Assembly: GCA_963811365.1 (NCBI GenBank)
Contig: CAWEQW010000007.1
Location: 186,001-250,000, forward strand
DNA: 64,000 nt
Direction of reading: 5' to 3'
From: CAWEQW01 sp963811365
Lineage (GTDB): Bacteria; Actinomycetota; Actinomycetes; Propionibacteriales; Nocardioidaceae
Part shown: positions 19,795-28,634 of the stretch, piece by piece
Numbering within the stretch: the stretch's first letter is position 1
Layout of the letters: each line of letters begins with the position of its first letter
Made by a program: the position numbers and the translations under genes
The notes under the pieces: model-generated
Told to the model about the DNA's origin: nothing
The model's input: the letters and a program-made list of their open reading frames with translations, nothing else
Databases searched by the model: none

Positions 19795-21255
19795 TCACCG
19801 GGTGTCGGCCAGGGAGGTGCTGAAGGCGGTCCGGGACAGCGGGCTGGTGCCGGTGTCGATCTTGTAGCGGACGGCCTGGCCGTCGGCGTCGGTCTTGTTG
19901 CGGTTGAACAGCAGGCCGCCGGCGAGGCCGACGTTGGCCAGGTGCTGGCGCAGGTTGCTCATGTAGCCGGCCACCGAGGTGTCGCCGTGGGCGAGGTCGT
20001 CGCCGAACTCGCCGAGGTAGCTGGGCTGGGCGTGGTACCAGGGTCGGGCGTGCAGCCAGGTGTAGGTGGGGGTCACGGTCTGCTCGAAGGTCTCCGCGGC
20101 GGAGTGCGTGTCGGTGGAGTAGGGGTCGTAGGCGTACCAGTCGATGCCGGCGTTGCGGGCGGCCAGGGCGGTGCCGACGGCGTCGATCTTGGTCTTGTCG
20201 TAGCCGCCGAACCAGTACCCGACCCGGGCCTTGGGGGCGGCGGCGTGCACCCGGGCGGCGAACCGGGTCAGCGCGGTGGCGTAGTCGGCGATGGTGGGCG
20301 GGCCGGCGGTGCCGAACTGGTGCTGGTTCAGCTTGACCTCGAACTCGTGGTCCAAGGTGATCAGCAGCGGCGCGTCCAGGGTCGCCGCGGCGGTGGCGTA
20401 CCGGTTGATCCAGGCGTCGGCGGCACCGGAGCCGATCTGGGCCAGGGTGTAGCCCGAGCTCTTGGAGGTGATCGTGATCAGCGGCTCGATGCCCTTGCTG
20501 ATCCGGGCGGCCTCGGCGGCCACGTTGATCGTCTGGTTGCCCTGGTAGTAGGTCGAGGCCAGGTCGGGGTACCGGCCGAACGAGGCCCTGGTCGCCTCAT
20601 CGGTGGCCGGACCCCCGTTGTACACCCCCAGCAACGGCAGCCGAGCAGCGGTCGAGGTCTGCGTCAGCGTGATGTTGTCCACGGCGAGGCTGCTCCCGGC
20701 CGCGACCTGGTTGCCGATCACGTCGATGCCGAGGTCGGTTCCGCCGGTCTTCGTGGTCGTGCTGACCACGACGTGGGTCCAGGTCCCGGCAGCCAGCGTG
20801 TAGGGCTGCTGCGACACCGAGACACCGCCGGGGGTGACCTGCCGGATCCGCAGGGCTCCGCTCAGCCCGGCCTGAGCGGTGCGCAGCCAGGCGCTCAGCC
20901 GGTAGGTGCTGCCGGCGGCCGCGCCGACCACCGTGGAGCTGGCGTCGTTGAGCCACACCTGACCGGTCGTGTCGCGGGCCAGCTGCGCCGTGCGGCTGCC
21001 GGCCTCGCCGCCGGCGACCGCGGTCAGGTGCTGCTCGGCGCTGCTGTGGGTCCGCCACCCGGCGGTGCCGGTCTCGAAGCTGCCGTTGACCACCAGGTCG
21101 CTGGCCAGCCGCGGTGTCACCGCGGCTGAGGCGCCGCCGGCGACGCCGACCGCGGTGGCCGCGGCGAGGGGCAGGACGAGCGCCGTGGCAAGGACGGTCC
21201 GGGGGACTGTGGTCCAAAGGTGGGTCGTGGACCGGCGACCTCGTGCTGCGTTCAT
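19795..21255 (-). CDS. secreted GH26-like glycoside hydrolase with carbohydrate-binding domain
   Basis: Exported protein of 486 residues. The signal peptide runs to about residue 44 (ALVLPLAAATAVGVAGGASA). A CBM-like beta-sandwich (NGSFETGTAGW near 57-67, to about 200) precedes a TIM-barrel-like domain. Candidate acid/base is E304 in LDHEFE and candidate nucleophile is E416 in LGEFGDD, the GH26 pairing. An upstream in-frame start would add 32 residues without signal character. ATG 21255 follows GGGAG at a good distance and puts the signal peptide at the N-terminus. It is a paralogue of the protein at 13.5 kb. Likely cuts or edits the extracellular polymer. Confidence 0.72.
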   Translation of the reverse strand: MNAARGRRSTTHLWTTVPRTVLATALVLPLAAATAVGVAGGASAAVTPRLASDLVVNGSFETGTAGWRTHSSAEQHLTAVAGGEAGSRTAQLARDTTGQVWLNDASSTVVGAAAGSTYRLSAWLRTAQAGLSGALRIRQVTPGGVSVSQQPYTLAAGTWTHVVVSTTTKTGGTDLGIDVIGNQVAAGSSLAVDNITLTQTSTAARLPLLGVYNGGPATDEATRASFGRYPDLASTYYQGNQTINVAAEAARISKGIEPLITITSKSSGYTLAQIGSGAADAWINRYATAAATLDAPLLITLDHEFEVKLNQHQFGTAGPPTIADYATALTRFAARVHAAAPKARVGYWFGGYDKTKIDAVGTALAARNAGIDWYAYDPYSTDTHSAAETFEQTVTPTYTWLHARPWYHAQPSYLGEFGDDLAHGDTSVAGYMSNLRQHLANVGLAGGLLFNRNKTDADGQAVRYKIDTGTSPLSRTAFSTSLADTR

Positions 21256-21340
21256 CTGGCGCTCCCAATCGCATCGATGACTGCCCGAGGTGTGCAGGAA
21301 GGTGGGTTCGCCCGAAGTAACGGCATCTGACAATTCCGGC

Positions 21341-21360
21341 TTTACTTGCAATTAGGTAAA
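21341..21360. promoter_or_regulatory. AT-rich inverted repeat, putative operator
   Basis: A 20-base near-palindrome, TTTAC at one end and GTAAA at the other, sits in a GC-rich genome between two divergent genes for secreted proteins. It could be an operator and also hold -10 sequences for either side. Confidence 0.45.
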
Positions 21361-21439
21361 ATCACTCACACCGGGACAGGTCTAGTCCGGATGGTGCAGA
21401 AAGATTGACCTCCGTGATGCACGGAGGACGATCGCGCCC

Positions 21440-22300
21440 ATGACGGGGACCACAGACACGACATCGACGCGACGCACCGGACTGCTGCTTCGCACCGCAG
21501 CCGCCCTGGCGGCCGCCACCCTGGGCGCGGTGGTGGCGGCCGGGTCGGCCACAGCGGCCACGACGGACGACTGGACGCTCATCGCCGGCGGGTCCCCCGT
21601 GACCCGCGTCTCGGCGGACAGCTTCACCACGTCCGGAACCACCTCGGCCGCGGTGTCGGTCGCCTCCCTCGGCGGCGGCACCGTGAGCGTGGTGGCCGGC
21701 CCGAGCGGCTGGCTGCCGCAGGCGTTCCGCTTCCCGGCGTACGTCGCGAGCGGGCCCTACCCGCGGGCGGCGCTGGCACTCCGCCCGACCAGCGGTGGCG
21801 CGTTCGACCCCGGAGCCGACGACTTCGTCTGGTACGCCGTGTTCAGCCTCGACACGGTGTCCGGCGACCGCACCGTCGACGACGGGAACAACCTCCTGCA
21901 GCGCGGGCTCAGCTCCAGCAGCTCGCAGTACAAGCTCGACGTCGACGACCGGCGTCCCGCCTGCACGCTGCACGGCGACCGGGGCAAGGTCGTGGTCCGG
22001 TCGTCGATGACCGTCACCCCGCTGACCTGGTACCGGGCGGCCTGTCACCGCACCGGCGACGCCCTCACCGTCGCCGTGACCCGCTACGGCCCCGACGGGC
22101 TGACCGGGACGACGGTCCGGGACACCGCGAGCGGCGACATCGGCGCGCTGTCCTTCCCCAGCACGCTGCCCGCGTCGGTGGGCGGGAAGCTCCGCGCGGA
22201 CGGCACGATGATCGACGGCGCCACCGACCAGCTCAACGGCCGCGTGGCGCGCGCGACCGTGCAGCGCTCCACCCCGGTTCGTCCGCGGTCCCGCCGGTAG
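21440..22300 (+). CDS. secreted protein with concanavalin-like (polysaccharide-lyase-type) fold, putative
   Basis: Exported protein of 286 residues. The signal peptide ends near ATAAT (residue about 40). The rest looks like a beta-sandwich: VWYAVFSLDTVSGDRTVDDGNNLLQRGL, then YKLDVDDRRPACTLHGD and a late GKLRADGTMIDGATDQLNGRVARATV. This pattern resembles laminin-G/concanavalin-like proteins that bind or cleave glycans. No catalytic residues can be assigned. It is divergent from the GH26-like gene and may share its operator. Confidence 0.6.
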   Translation: MTGTTDTTSTRRTGLLLRTAAALAAATLGAVVAAGSATAATTDDWTLIAGGSPVTRVSADSFTTSGTTSAAVSVASLGGGTVSVVAGPSGWLPQAFRFPAYVASGPYPRAALALRPTSGGAFDPGADDFVWYAVFSLDTVSGDRTVDDGNNLLQRGLSSSSSQYKLDVDDRRPACTLHGDRGKVVVRSSMTVTPLTWYRAACHRTGDALTVAVTRYGPDGLTGTTVRDTASGDIGALSFPSTLPASVGGKLRADGTMIDGATDQLNGRVARATVQRSTPVRPRSRR

Positions 22301-22355
22301 GTCCCGCGAGGCGACCGCGGACGAACCGCGACGGCGCGCGTGAGAGGGTTCCTCC

Positions 22356-23132
22356 GTGACGAATCTCCCGACGCCCGCACCCGAGGTGGCCGAGGACGAC
22401 CACACCTTCGCGACCTGGGCCGCCACGGTCGCGGGCGACCTGCTGACCGAGGTCCGCGGCCGGGGGCTCGAGGGCAGGGCGCTCAAGGACGCCGGCGACC
22501 TGTCCTCGCACGAGCTGCTCATGGAGCTGATGGCCCGGCACCGGCCGGACGACGCCGTGCTGTCGGAGGAGGGCCGCGACGACAAGGCGCGGCTGTCCGC
22601 ACGGCGGGTCTGGATCATCGACCCGCTCGACGGCACCCGGGAGTTCGCCGAGCCGCCCCGCGACGACTGGGCGGTGCACGTCGCGCTCTGGGAGGACGGC
22701 GAGCTCGTGGCCGGCGCCGTGGCCCAGCCCGGCCTCTCGACGACGTTCAACACCGGTACGCCGCCGGTCGTGCCGCCGCGGACCAGTGAACGTCCGCGGG
22801 TCGCGGTCAGCCGGACCCGTCCGCCGGCCTTCGTCGAGGCCATGGTCCGGGAGCTGGACGCCGAGCTCGTGCCGATGGGGTCGGCCGGTGCCAAGGTGAT
22901 CTCGGTGGTGCGTGACGTGACCGATGCCTACGTGCACGCCGGAGGGCAGTACGAGTGGGACTCGGCCGCTCCGGTGGTCGTGGCCCGCGCTGCCGGGCTG
23001 TTCACCAGCCGCATCGACGGGTCGCCGCTGGTCTACAACCAGGACGACGTGATGCTGCCCGACCTCGTGGTGTGCCGACCGGAGCTCGCCGAGCCGATCC
23101 TGGACTGCGTGCGCCGCCACGGCGGGCAGTGA
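22356..23132 (+). CDS. cysQ: 3'(2'),5'-bisphosphate nucleotidase / inositol monophosphatase family (CysQ-like)
   Basis: Metal-dependent phosphatase of 258 residues. VLSEEGRDD gives the first metal ligands, IDPLDGTREF (about 87-96) is the family signature, and QYEWDSAAPVVVARAAG (about 196-212) is the C-terminal metal motif. The 'DPLDGTREF' form fits CysQ, which hydrolyses PAP, the by-product of PAPS-dependent sulfotransferases. That fits the two sulfotransferases in the preceding 20 kb. Inositol monophosphatase activity is the alternative. Stop overlaps the next start (GTGA), so it is cotranscribed with the HAD hydrolase. Confidence 0.78.
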   Translation: MTNLPTPAPEVAEDDHTFATWAATVAGDLLTEVRGRGLEGRALKDAGDLSSHELLMELMARHRPDDAVLSEEGRDDKARLSARRVWIIDPLDGTREFAEPPRDDWAVHVALWEDGELVAGAVAQPGLSTTFNTGTPPVVPPRTSERPRVAVSRTRPPAFVEAMVRELDAELVPMGSAGAKVISVVRDVTDAYVHAGGQYEWDSAAPVVVARAAGLFTSRIDGSPLVYNQDDVMLPDLVVCRPELAEPILDCVRRHGGQ

Positions 23133-23737
23133 CCCGGACCCGCACCGTCGAGGCGGTCCTCTGGGACGCCGACGGAGTGCTGCAGCGGCACGGCGACTGG
23201 CGGCGCACGCTCGACGACCTGGGCGGCGTCCCCGACGACTTCGTGGAGCAGGTCTGGGCGCTGGAGCTTCAGCTGCTGTGCGGCGGCGACTTCCCGGCGG
23301 CGGTGGAGGGACTGGCCCGGCGGCTGGGGATCGCGCACCCGGTCGAGGACCTGCTCGCACCGTGGCGGGACATCGTGGTGCTCGACGCGACGCTCGAGGT
23401 GGTGGGCCGGGTCCGCCGCAGCGGGACCCCGTGCTACCTGGCCACCAACCAGCAGCCGTACCGGGGAGCCTGGATGCAGCAGACGCTCGGGTACGGAGAC
23501 CACCTCGACGGGGTCTTCTACTCCTACGAGCTCGGGCTCGCCAAGCCCGATCCGGCCTACTTCGCCGAGGTGGTCCGGCGGCTCGGCCTGTCGCCGGACG
23601 CCGTGCTGTTCGTCGACGACAACCAGCCCAACGTCGACGGCGCACGCACCGCCGGGCTCCGGGCCGAGCGCTGGCGGCACGACGACGGGCTGGACGCGCT
23701 GCGCGCCCACCTGGACCGGCACGGGCTGCCCGTCTGA
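23129..23737 (+). CDS. HAD-superfamily hydrolase
   Basis: Phosphatase-type HAD protein of 202 residues. VLWDADGVLQRHGDW holds the nucleophile motif (D-x-D), CYLATNQQ is motif II, KPDPAYFAEVVRRLG contains the motif III lysine, and VLFVDDNQPNVDGARTAG is motif IV. The cap is small and helical. It starts inside the stop of the CysQ-like gene. Substrate unknown; a small sugar phosphate or nucleotide is typical. Confidence 0.8.
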   Translation: MTRTRTVEAVLWDADGVLQRHGDWRRTLDDLGGVPDDFVEQVWALELQLLCGGDFPAAVEGLARRLGIAHPVEDLLAPWRDIVVLDATLEVVGRVRRSGTPCYLATNQQPYRGAWMQQTLGYGDHLDGVFYSYELGLAKPDPAYFAEVVRRLGLSPDAVLFVDDNQPNVDGARTAGLRAERWRHDDGLDALRAHLDRHGLPV

Positions 23738-23743
23738 GACGGC

Positions 23744-24706
23744 TCAGGGCTCCTCGTCGGGCGGCGGCTGCTCGCCGTGCCGGTCGTCGCGCGCGGCCCA
23801 CTCCAGCAGGGGTGCGATGTCGAACACCGCCTCGTCGATCCCGGCATGCAGGTCGCCCAGCGCGGCGAACCGCGCCGGGACCGTCGCGATCGTGAGGTCC
23901 CCCGGCTCCACGTCGTCGACCTCCTTCCAGCGAACCGGTGTCGACACCGTGCCCTCGGGGTTGCCGCGCACCGAGTACGCCGCCGCGATCGTGTGGTCGC
24001 GGGCGTTCTGGTTGTAGTCGACGAACAGGTCGTGCGGGTCCCGGTCCTTGCGCCACCACGTCGTGGTCACGTCCGCGCAGCGGCGCTCCACCTCCCGGGC
24101 GAACGCCAGCGCTGCCCGCCGTACGTCGGAGAAGCCGTGGTCGGGCCGGATCCTGACGTAGACGTGCATCCCCTTGCCGCCCGAGGTCTTCGGCCAGCCC
24201 ACGGCGCCGAGCTCGTCGAGCACCTCGTGGGCGACGTGCGCCACCCGACGCACCGTCGGGTAGTCGCACAGCGGGCCAGGGTCGAGGTCGATGCGCCACT
24301 CGTCGGGCTTCTCGGTGTCGGCCCGGCGGCTGTTCCAGGGGTGGAACTCAACCGTGGACATCTGCACCGCCCAGATCACCTGCGCCAGCTCGGTCACGCA
24401 CAGCTCGTCGGCGGTGCGGTTCCAGCGCGGGAAGTGCAGCCGGACGGTCTCCATCCACGGCGGTGCGCCGGACGGCAGGCGCTTCTGGTGCACCTTCTCG
24501 CCGGCGACGCCGGTGGGGAACCGGTGCAGCATGCACGGACGCTCGAACAGCGCGTTCACGATGCCGTCGCCCACCGCGAGGTAGTACTCGACCAGGTCGA
24601 GCTTGGTCTCGCCGCGGGCGGGGAAGTACACCCGGTCCGGGTTGGAGACCCGCACGACCTTGTCGCCGACCTCGACCTCGACGGCCGGGCTCTTCGAGGA
24701 CGCCAT
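23744..24706 (-). CDS. LigD-type DNA polymerase domain protein (NHEJ primase-polymerase)
   Basis: Stand-alone polymerase domain of 320 residues related to the polymerase part of LigD. Visible motifs: SNPDRVYFPARGETKLDLVEYY, MHRFPTGVAGEKVHQKRLP, DEWRIDLDPGP with the catalytic acidic pair, KTSGGKGMHVYVRI, and DYNQNARDHTIAAAYSVR. Such proteins add nucleotides at broken ends during non-homologous end joining, usually with Ku and a separate ligase; neither is in this window. A longer frame extends upstream, but ATG 24706 lies 7 bases after a TAGTTT box and gives the conserved N-terminus. Confidence 0.85.
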   Translation of the reverse strand: MASSKSPAVEVEVGDKVVRVSNPDRVYFPARGETKLDLVEYYLAVGDGIVNALFERPCMLHRFPTGVAGEKVHQKRLPSGAPPWMETVRLHFPRWNRTADELCVTELAQVIWAVQMSTVEFHPWNSRRADTEKPDEWRIDLDPGPLCDYPTVRRVAHVAHEVLDELGAVGWPKTSGGKGMHVYVRIRPDHGFSDVRRAALAFAREVERRCADVTTTWWRKDRDPHDLFVDYNQNARDHTIAAAYSVRGNPEGTVSTPVRWKEVDDVEPGDLTIATVPARFAALGDLHAGIDEAVFDIAPLLEWAARDDRHGEQPPPDEEP

Positions 24707-24713
24707 GGCGCCG

Positions 24714-24719
24714 AAACTA
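24714..24719 (-). promoter_or_regulatory. -10 box for a leaderless LigD-type transcript
   Basis: On the minus strand TAGTTT is followed by 7 bases and the ATG at 24706, so transcription would begin at the start codon. Confidence 0.5.
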
Positions 24720-24782
24720 GCCCATGCCGCGCCCTGCGCCTCCGGGCGTGGCCCGGCCGCCGTACTCCCCTCGACGAACCTG

Positions 24783-24815
24783 CCCCTGCCACGACGTGCA
24801 CCTCGTGGGAAGGGG
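24783..24815. repeat. dispersed 33-nt hairpin element, copy 1
   Basis: CCCCT-x-CCACGA pairs with TCGTGGGAAGGGG around an 8-base loop. The same 33-nt element occurs at 47030-47062 with 30 of 33 bases identical. Both copies lie about 155-190 nt upstream of a housekeeping gene. Confidence 0.6.
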
Positions 24816-24969
24816 AGGCTCGCCTGCATACCGTGGTGGACCGCCGCCGCTCGGGTGCCCGGGACCGCGGGCCGACGAGCAGCCGGGCGCGGCGGTCGTA
24901 GACTTCCCGGGTACCCCCCTCGCCGGTCCGGCAGGGGGTCGTCGTGCTGCGCAGCGGAGGACAACACAC

Positions 24970-27900
24970 ATGGGCGTCAAGGGTCTCGCGGACCTCGTAC
25001 TCCAGGACTCGACGCTCGCCCCGGCGATGGCGGACGCCAAGGGCGGCACCGTCCCCGCGCTCGACCTGACCGCCCCGAGCGCGCTGCGGCCGTTCGTGGT
25101 CAAGGGGCTCGTCGACGCGGGCCGGACGGTGCTGGCGGTGGCCGCCACCGCGCGCGAGGCGGAGGACCTCGTCGAGTCGCTCGGCGCCATGATGGACCCC
25201 GCCGCGGTCGCCTACTACCCCGCCTGGGAGACGCTTCCCCATGAGCGGCTCTCGCCGCGCAGCGACACCGTCGGCCGCCGGCTCGCGGTGCTGCGCCGGC
25301 TCAGGCACCCCGGCACGGACGCCGCCAACGGCCCGGTCCAGGTCGTCGTGGCACCGGTGCGGTCGGTCCTGCAGCCGCAGGTCGCGGGACTGGCCGACCT
25401 CGAGCCGGTCGAGCTGGTCGTCGGTGGTACGGCGGAGCTCGACGACGTGGTGCGCCGGCTCGCCGCGGCGGCGTACTCCCGGGTCGACCTGGTGGAGAAG
25501 CGCGGCGAGTTCGCGGTCCGCGGCGGGATCGTCGACGTGTTCCCGCCCACCGAGGAGCACCCGCTGCGCGTCGAGCTCTGGGGCGACGACGTCGAGGAGA
25601 TCCGGTCCTTCGCGGTGGCCGACCAGCGGTCGCTGGAGCCGGTGCGGAGGCTGTGGGCGCCGCCCTGCCGCGAGCTGCTCCTCACCGACGAGGTACGGCG
25701 CCGCGCCCGTGAGCTCGGCGAGCAGCACCCCGAGCTCGCGGAGATCACCGAGCGGCTCGCCGAGGGGCAGGCCGTCGAGGGCATGGAGTCGCTGGCCCCC
25801 GTGCTGGTCGACGACATGGAGATGCTCGTCGACCTGCTGCCGGTCGACACCCACGTGCTGGTGCTGGACCCCGAGCGGGCCCGGAGCCGCGCGCACGACC
25901 TGGTCGCCACGAGCCAGGAGTTCCTGCAGGCGTCGTGGGCCGCGGCCGCAGGTGGTGGCCGGGCGCCGATCGACCTCGGGAAGGCGTCGTACCACTCGCT
26001 CGCCGACGTGCGGGGCATCGTGCTCGGCCAGGGGAAGGCGTGGTGGAGCCTGTCGCCGTTCGGGCTGGAGGGGCCCGAGGCGCTCGCGTCGACCGATCCC
26101 GGACGCGCCGAGGGCGAGCCGCTGCGCGACGAGCTCGGCAACGTGGTCCGGGTCGAGGTGGACGTCGAGGCGGGAGCCGTGGAGTCCCGGGCCGTGCCGA
26201 TCCGGGCGGTCGACCCCTACCGCGGCGAGATCGAGCGCGCTGTGCAGGACATCCGCGCCTGGCTCGCGACCCGCAGCCGGGTCGTCCTGGTCACCGAGGG
26301 CCACGGCCCGGCGAACCGCATGGTCGAGGTGCTGCGTGAGCACGACGTCCCGGTGCGCCACGTCGAGTCGCTCGACGAGGAGCCGGAGGGCGGCCTCGTG
26401 CACGTCACCACTGCGACCCTCGAGCACGGCTTCGTCGACGAGGCGCTGTGCCTGGCGGTGCTCACCGGCGAGGACCTGTCGGGCCAGAAGGCGTCGACCA
26501 AGGACATGCGCAGGATGCCGGCCCGCCGGAAGCGGCAGATCGACCCGCTGGAGCTGAAGCCCGGCGACTACGTCGTCCACGAGCAGCACGGCGTCGGCCG
26601 GTACGTCCAGATGGCGCAGCGCACGGTGCAGGGCGCCACCCGCGAGTACCTGGTGCTGGAGTACGGCTCGGCCAGGCGCGGGCAGCCGGCAGACCGGCTG
26701 TACGTCCCCACCGACCAGCTCGACCAGGTCACCCGGTACGTCGGCGGCGAGCAGCCGTCCCTGGACCGGCTGGGGGGCGGCGACTGGGCCCGCCGGAAGG
26801 GGCGCGCCCGCAAGGCGGTGCGGCAGATCGCGGCCGAGCTCATCAAGCTGTACGCCGCGCGGCAGGCCACCAAGGGCCACGCCTTCGGCCCGGACTCGCC
26901 GTGGCAGCGCGAGCTCGAGGACGCGTTCCCGTTCACCGAGACGCCCGACCAGCTCTCCACCGTCGACGAGGTCAAGCACGACATGGAGCTCCAGACGCCG
27001 ATGGACCGGCTGGTCTGCGGCGACGTGGGCTACGGCAAGACCGAGATCGCGGTGCGGGCGGCGTTCAAGGCGATCCAGGACGGCAAGCAGGTCGCGGTCC
27101 TGGTGCCGACGACCCTGCTGGTGCAGCAGCACTTCTCGACGTTCGCCGAGCGGATGGCCGGCTTCCCGGTCGTGCTCAAGGGGCTCTCCCGGTTCCAGAG
27201 CGACAAGGAGGCTGCCGAGACCGTCGAGGGGCTGCGCAACGGCAGCGTGGACATCGTGATCGGCACCCACCGGCTGCTGAACCCCGACATCACGATCAAG
27301 AACCTCGGGCTGATCGTCGTCGACGAGGAGCAGCGCTTCGGTGTCGAGCACAAGGAGCTGATGAAGCGGCTGCGGACCAGTGTCGACGTGCTCTCCATGT
27401 CGGCGACCCCGATCCCGCGCACGCTCGAGATGGCGATCACCGGCATCCGCGAGATGTCCACCATCACCACCCCGCCCGAGGAGCGGCACCCCGTGCTGAC
27501 CTACGTCGGGGCCTACGAGGACCGGCAGGTGACCGCCGCGATCCGCCGCGAGCTGCTCCGCGACGGGCAGGTCTTCTACATCCACAACCGGGTCCAGTCC
27601 ATCGAGAAGGCCGCCGCGCACCTGCGCCGGCTGGTCCCCGAGGCGCGCATCGCGGTCGCCCACGGCCAGATGGGCGAGCACCAGCTCGAGAAGGTGATGG
27701 TCGACTTCTGGGAGAAGTCGTTCGACGTGCTGGTGTGCACCACGATCGTCGAGTCCGGCCTGGACGTCTCGAACGCCAACACGCTGGTCATCGAGCGCGC
27801 TGACACCCTCGGCCTCTCACAGCTCCACCAGCTCCGGGGCCGGGTGGGGCGCGGCCGCGAGCGTGCGTACGCCTACTTCCTCTACCCGGCGGACCGGCCG

Positions 27901-28602
27901 CTCACCGAGACCGCCCACGAGCGGCTGGCCACCCTGGCACAGCACTCCGACCTCGGCGGCGGCATGGCGATCGCGATGAAGGACCTCGAGATCCGTGGCG
28001 CCGGCAACCTGCTCGGCGGCGAGCAGTCCGGGCACATCGCCGACGTGGGCTTCGACCTGTACGTGCGCCTGGTCGGTGAGGCCGTCTCCGAGTTCCGCGG
28101 CGACGGCGCCGAGGAGCAGCCCGAGGTGAAGATCGAGCTGCCGATCGACGCGCACCTGCCGCACGACTACGTGCCGAGCGAGCGGCTTCGCCTGGAGATG
28201 TACAAGCGGCTGGCCGAGGTGCGCAGCGACGCGGACGTGACCCTGATCAGGGAGGAGCTCCTCGACCGGTACGGCGAGCCGCCCGCGCCGGTCGCGAGCC
28301 TCCTGGAGGTGGCGCGCTTCCGGGCCCGGGTCCGCGCCGCGGGGCTGACCGACATGACGATCCAGGGAGCGTACGTCCGGTTCGCGCCGGTCGACCTGCC
28401 GGACAGCGCGAAGGTGCGGCTCAACCGGATCTACCCGAAGAGCATCGTCAAGCCGGGCGTGCGTACCATGCTGGTGCCCCGTCCCTCGACCGCAGTCGTG
28501 GGTGGCCAGCCGATCCGCGACGAGGCGTTGCTCACGTGGGCACGCGAGGTCGTCGACTCAGTCGTCGACCGCGCACCCGTCGCCCGTGAGACGGTGCCGT
28601 GA
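24970..28602 (+). CDS. mfd: transcription-repair coupling factor Mfd
   Basis: Full-length Mfd of 1210 residues. It removes RNA polymerase stalled at DNA lesions and recruits UvrA. The N-terminal UvrB-like domain 1 (YYPAWETLPHERLSPRSD) is followed by the RNA-polymerase-interaction domain (GDYVVHEQHGVGRY, about 530-545). Then come the superfamily 2 motor with Walker A GDVGYGKTE (about 683-691), DEEQ (about 784-787), SATPIPRTLEMA, and the C-terminal TRCF domain (MYKRLAEVRSDADV). ATG 24970 follows AGCGGAGGA. The order mfd, lipoprotein, mazG, eno is conserved in actinobacteria. A 263-base gap upstream carries the hairpin repeat. Confidence 0.97.
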   Translation: MGVKGLADLVLQDSTLAPAMADAKGGTVPALDLTAPSALRPFVVKGLVDAGRTVLAVAATAREAEDLVESLGAMMDPAAVAYYPAWETLPHERLSPRSDTVGRRLAVLRRLRHPGTDAANGPVQVVVAPVRSVLQPQVAGLADLEPVELVVGGTAELDDVVRRLAAAAYSRVDLVEKRGEFAVRGGIVDVFPPTEEHPLRVELWGDDVEEIRSFAVADQRSLEPVRRLWAPPCRELLLTDEVRRRARELGEQHPELAEITERLAEGQAVEGMESLAPVLVDDMEMLVDLLPVDTHVLVLDPERARSRAHDLVATSQEFLQASWAAAAGGGRAPIDLGKASYHSLADVRGIVLGQGKAWWSLSPFGLEGPEALASTDPGRAEGEPLRDELGNVVRVEVDVEAGAVESRAVPIRAVDPYRGEIERAVQDIRAWLATRSRVVLVTEGHGPANRMVEVLREHDVPVRHVESLDEEPEGGLVHVTTATLEHGFVDEALCLAVLTGEDLSGQKASTKDMRRMPARRKRQIDPLELKPGDYVVHEQHGVGRYVQMAQRTVQGATREYLVLEYGSARRGQPADRLYVPTDQLDQVTRYVGGEQPSLDRLGGGDWARRKGRARKAVRQIAAELIKLYAARQATKGHAFGPDSPWQRELEDAFPFTETPDQLSTVDEVKHDMELQTPMDRLVCGDVGYGKTEIAVRAAFKAIQDGKQVAVLVPTTLLVQQHFSTFAERMAGFPVVLKGLSRFQSDKEAAETVEGLRNGSVDIVIGTHRLLNPDITIKNLGLIVVDEEQRFGVEHKELMKRLRTSVDVLSMSATPIPRTLEMAITGIREMSTITTPPEERHPVLTYVGAYEDRQVTAAIRRELLRDGQVFYIHNRVQSIEKAAAHLRRLVPEARIAVAHGQMGEHQLEKVMVDFWEKSFDVLVCTTIVESGLDVSNANTLVIERADTLGLSQLHQLRGRVGRGRERAYAYFLYPADRPLTETAHERLATLAQHSDLGGGMAIAMKDLEIRGAGNLLGGEQSGHIADVGFDLYVRLVGEAVSEFRGDGAEEQPEVKIELPIDAHLPHDYVPSERLRLEMYKRLAEVRSDADVTLIREELLDRYGEPPAPVASLLEVARFRARVRAAGLTDMTIQGAYVRFAPVDLPDSAKVRLNRIYPKSIVKPGVRTMLVPRPSTAVVGGQPIRDEALLTWAREVVDSVVDRAPVARETVP

Positions 28603-28634
28603 GCGCCGTGAGTGCAGATCAAGGAGAGTCAGCC

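Noticed and set aside
24556..27681. Minus-strand open frame of 1041 codons
   Set aside because: Shadow of mfd; mfd is full length with all motifs on the other strand.
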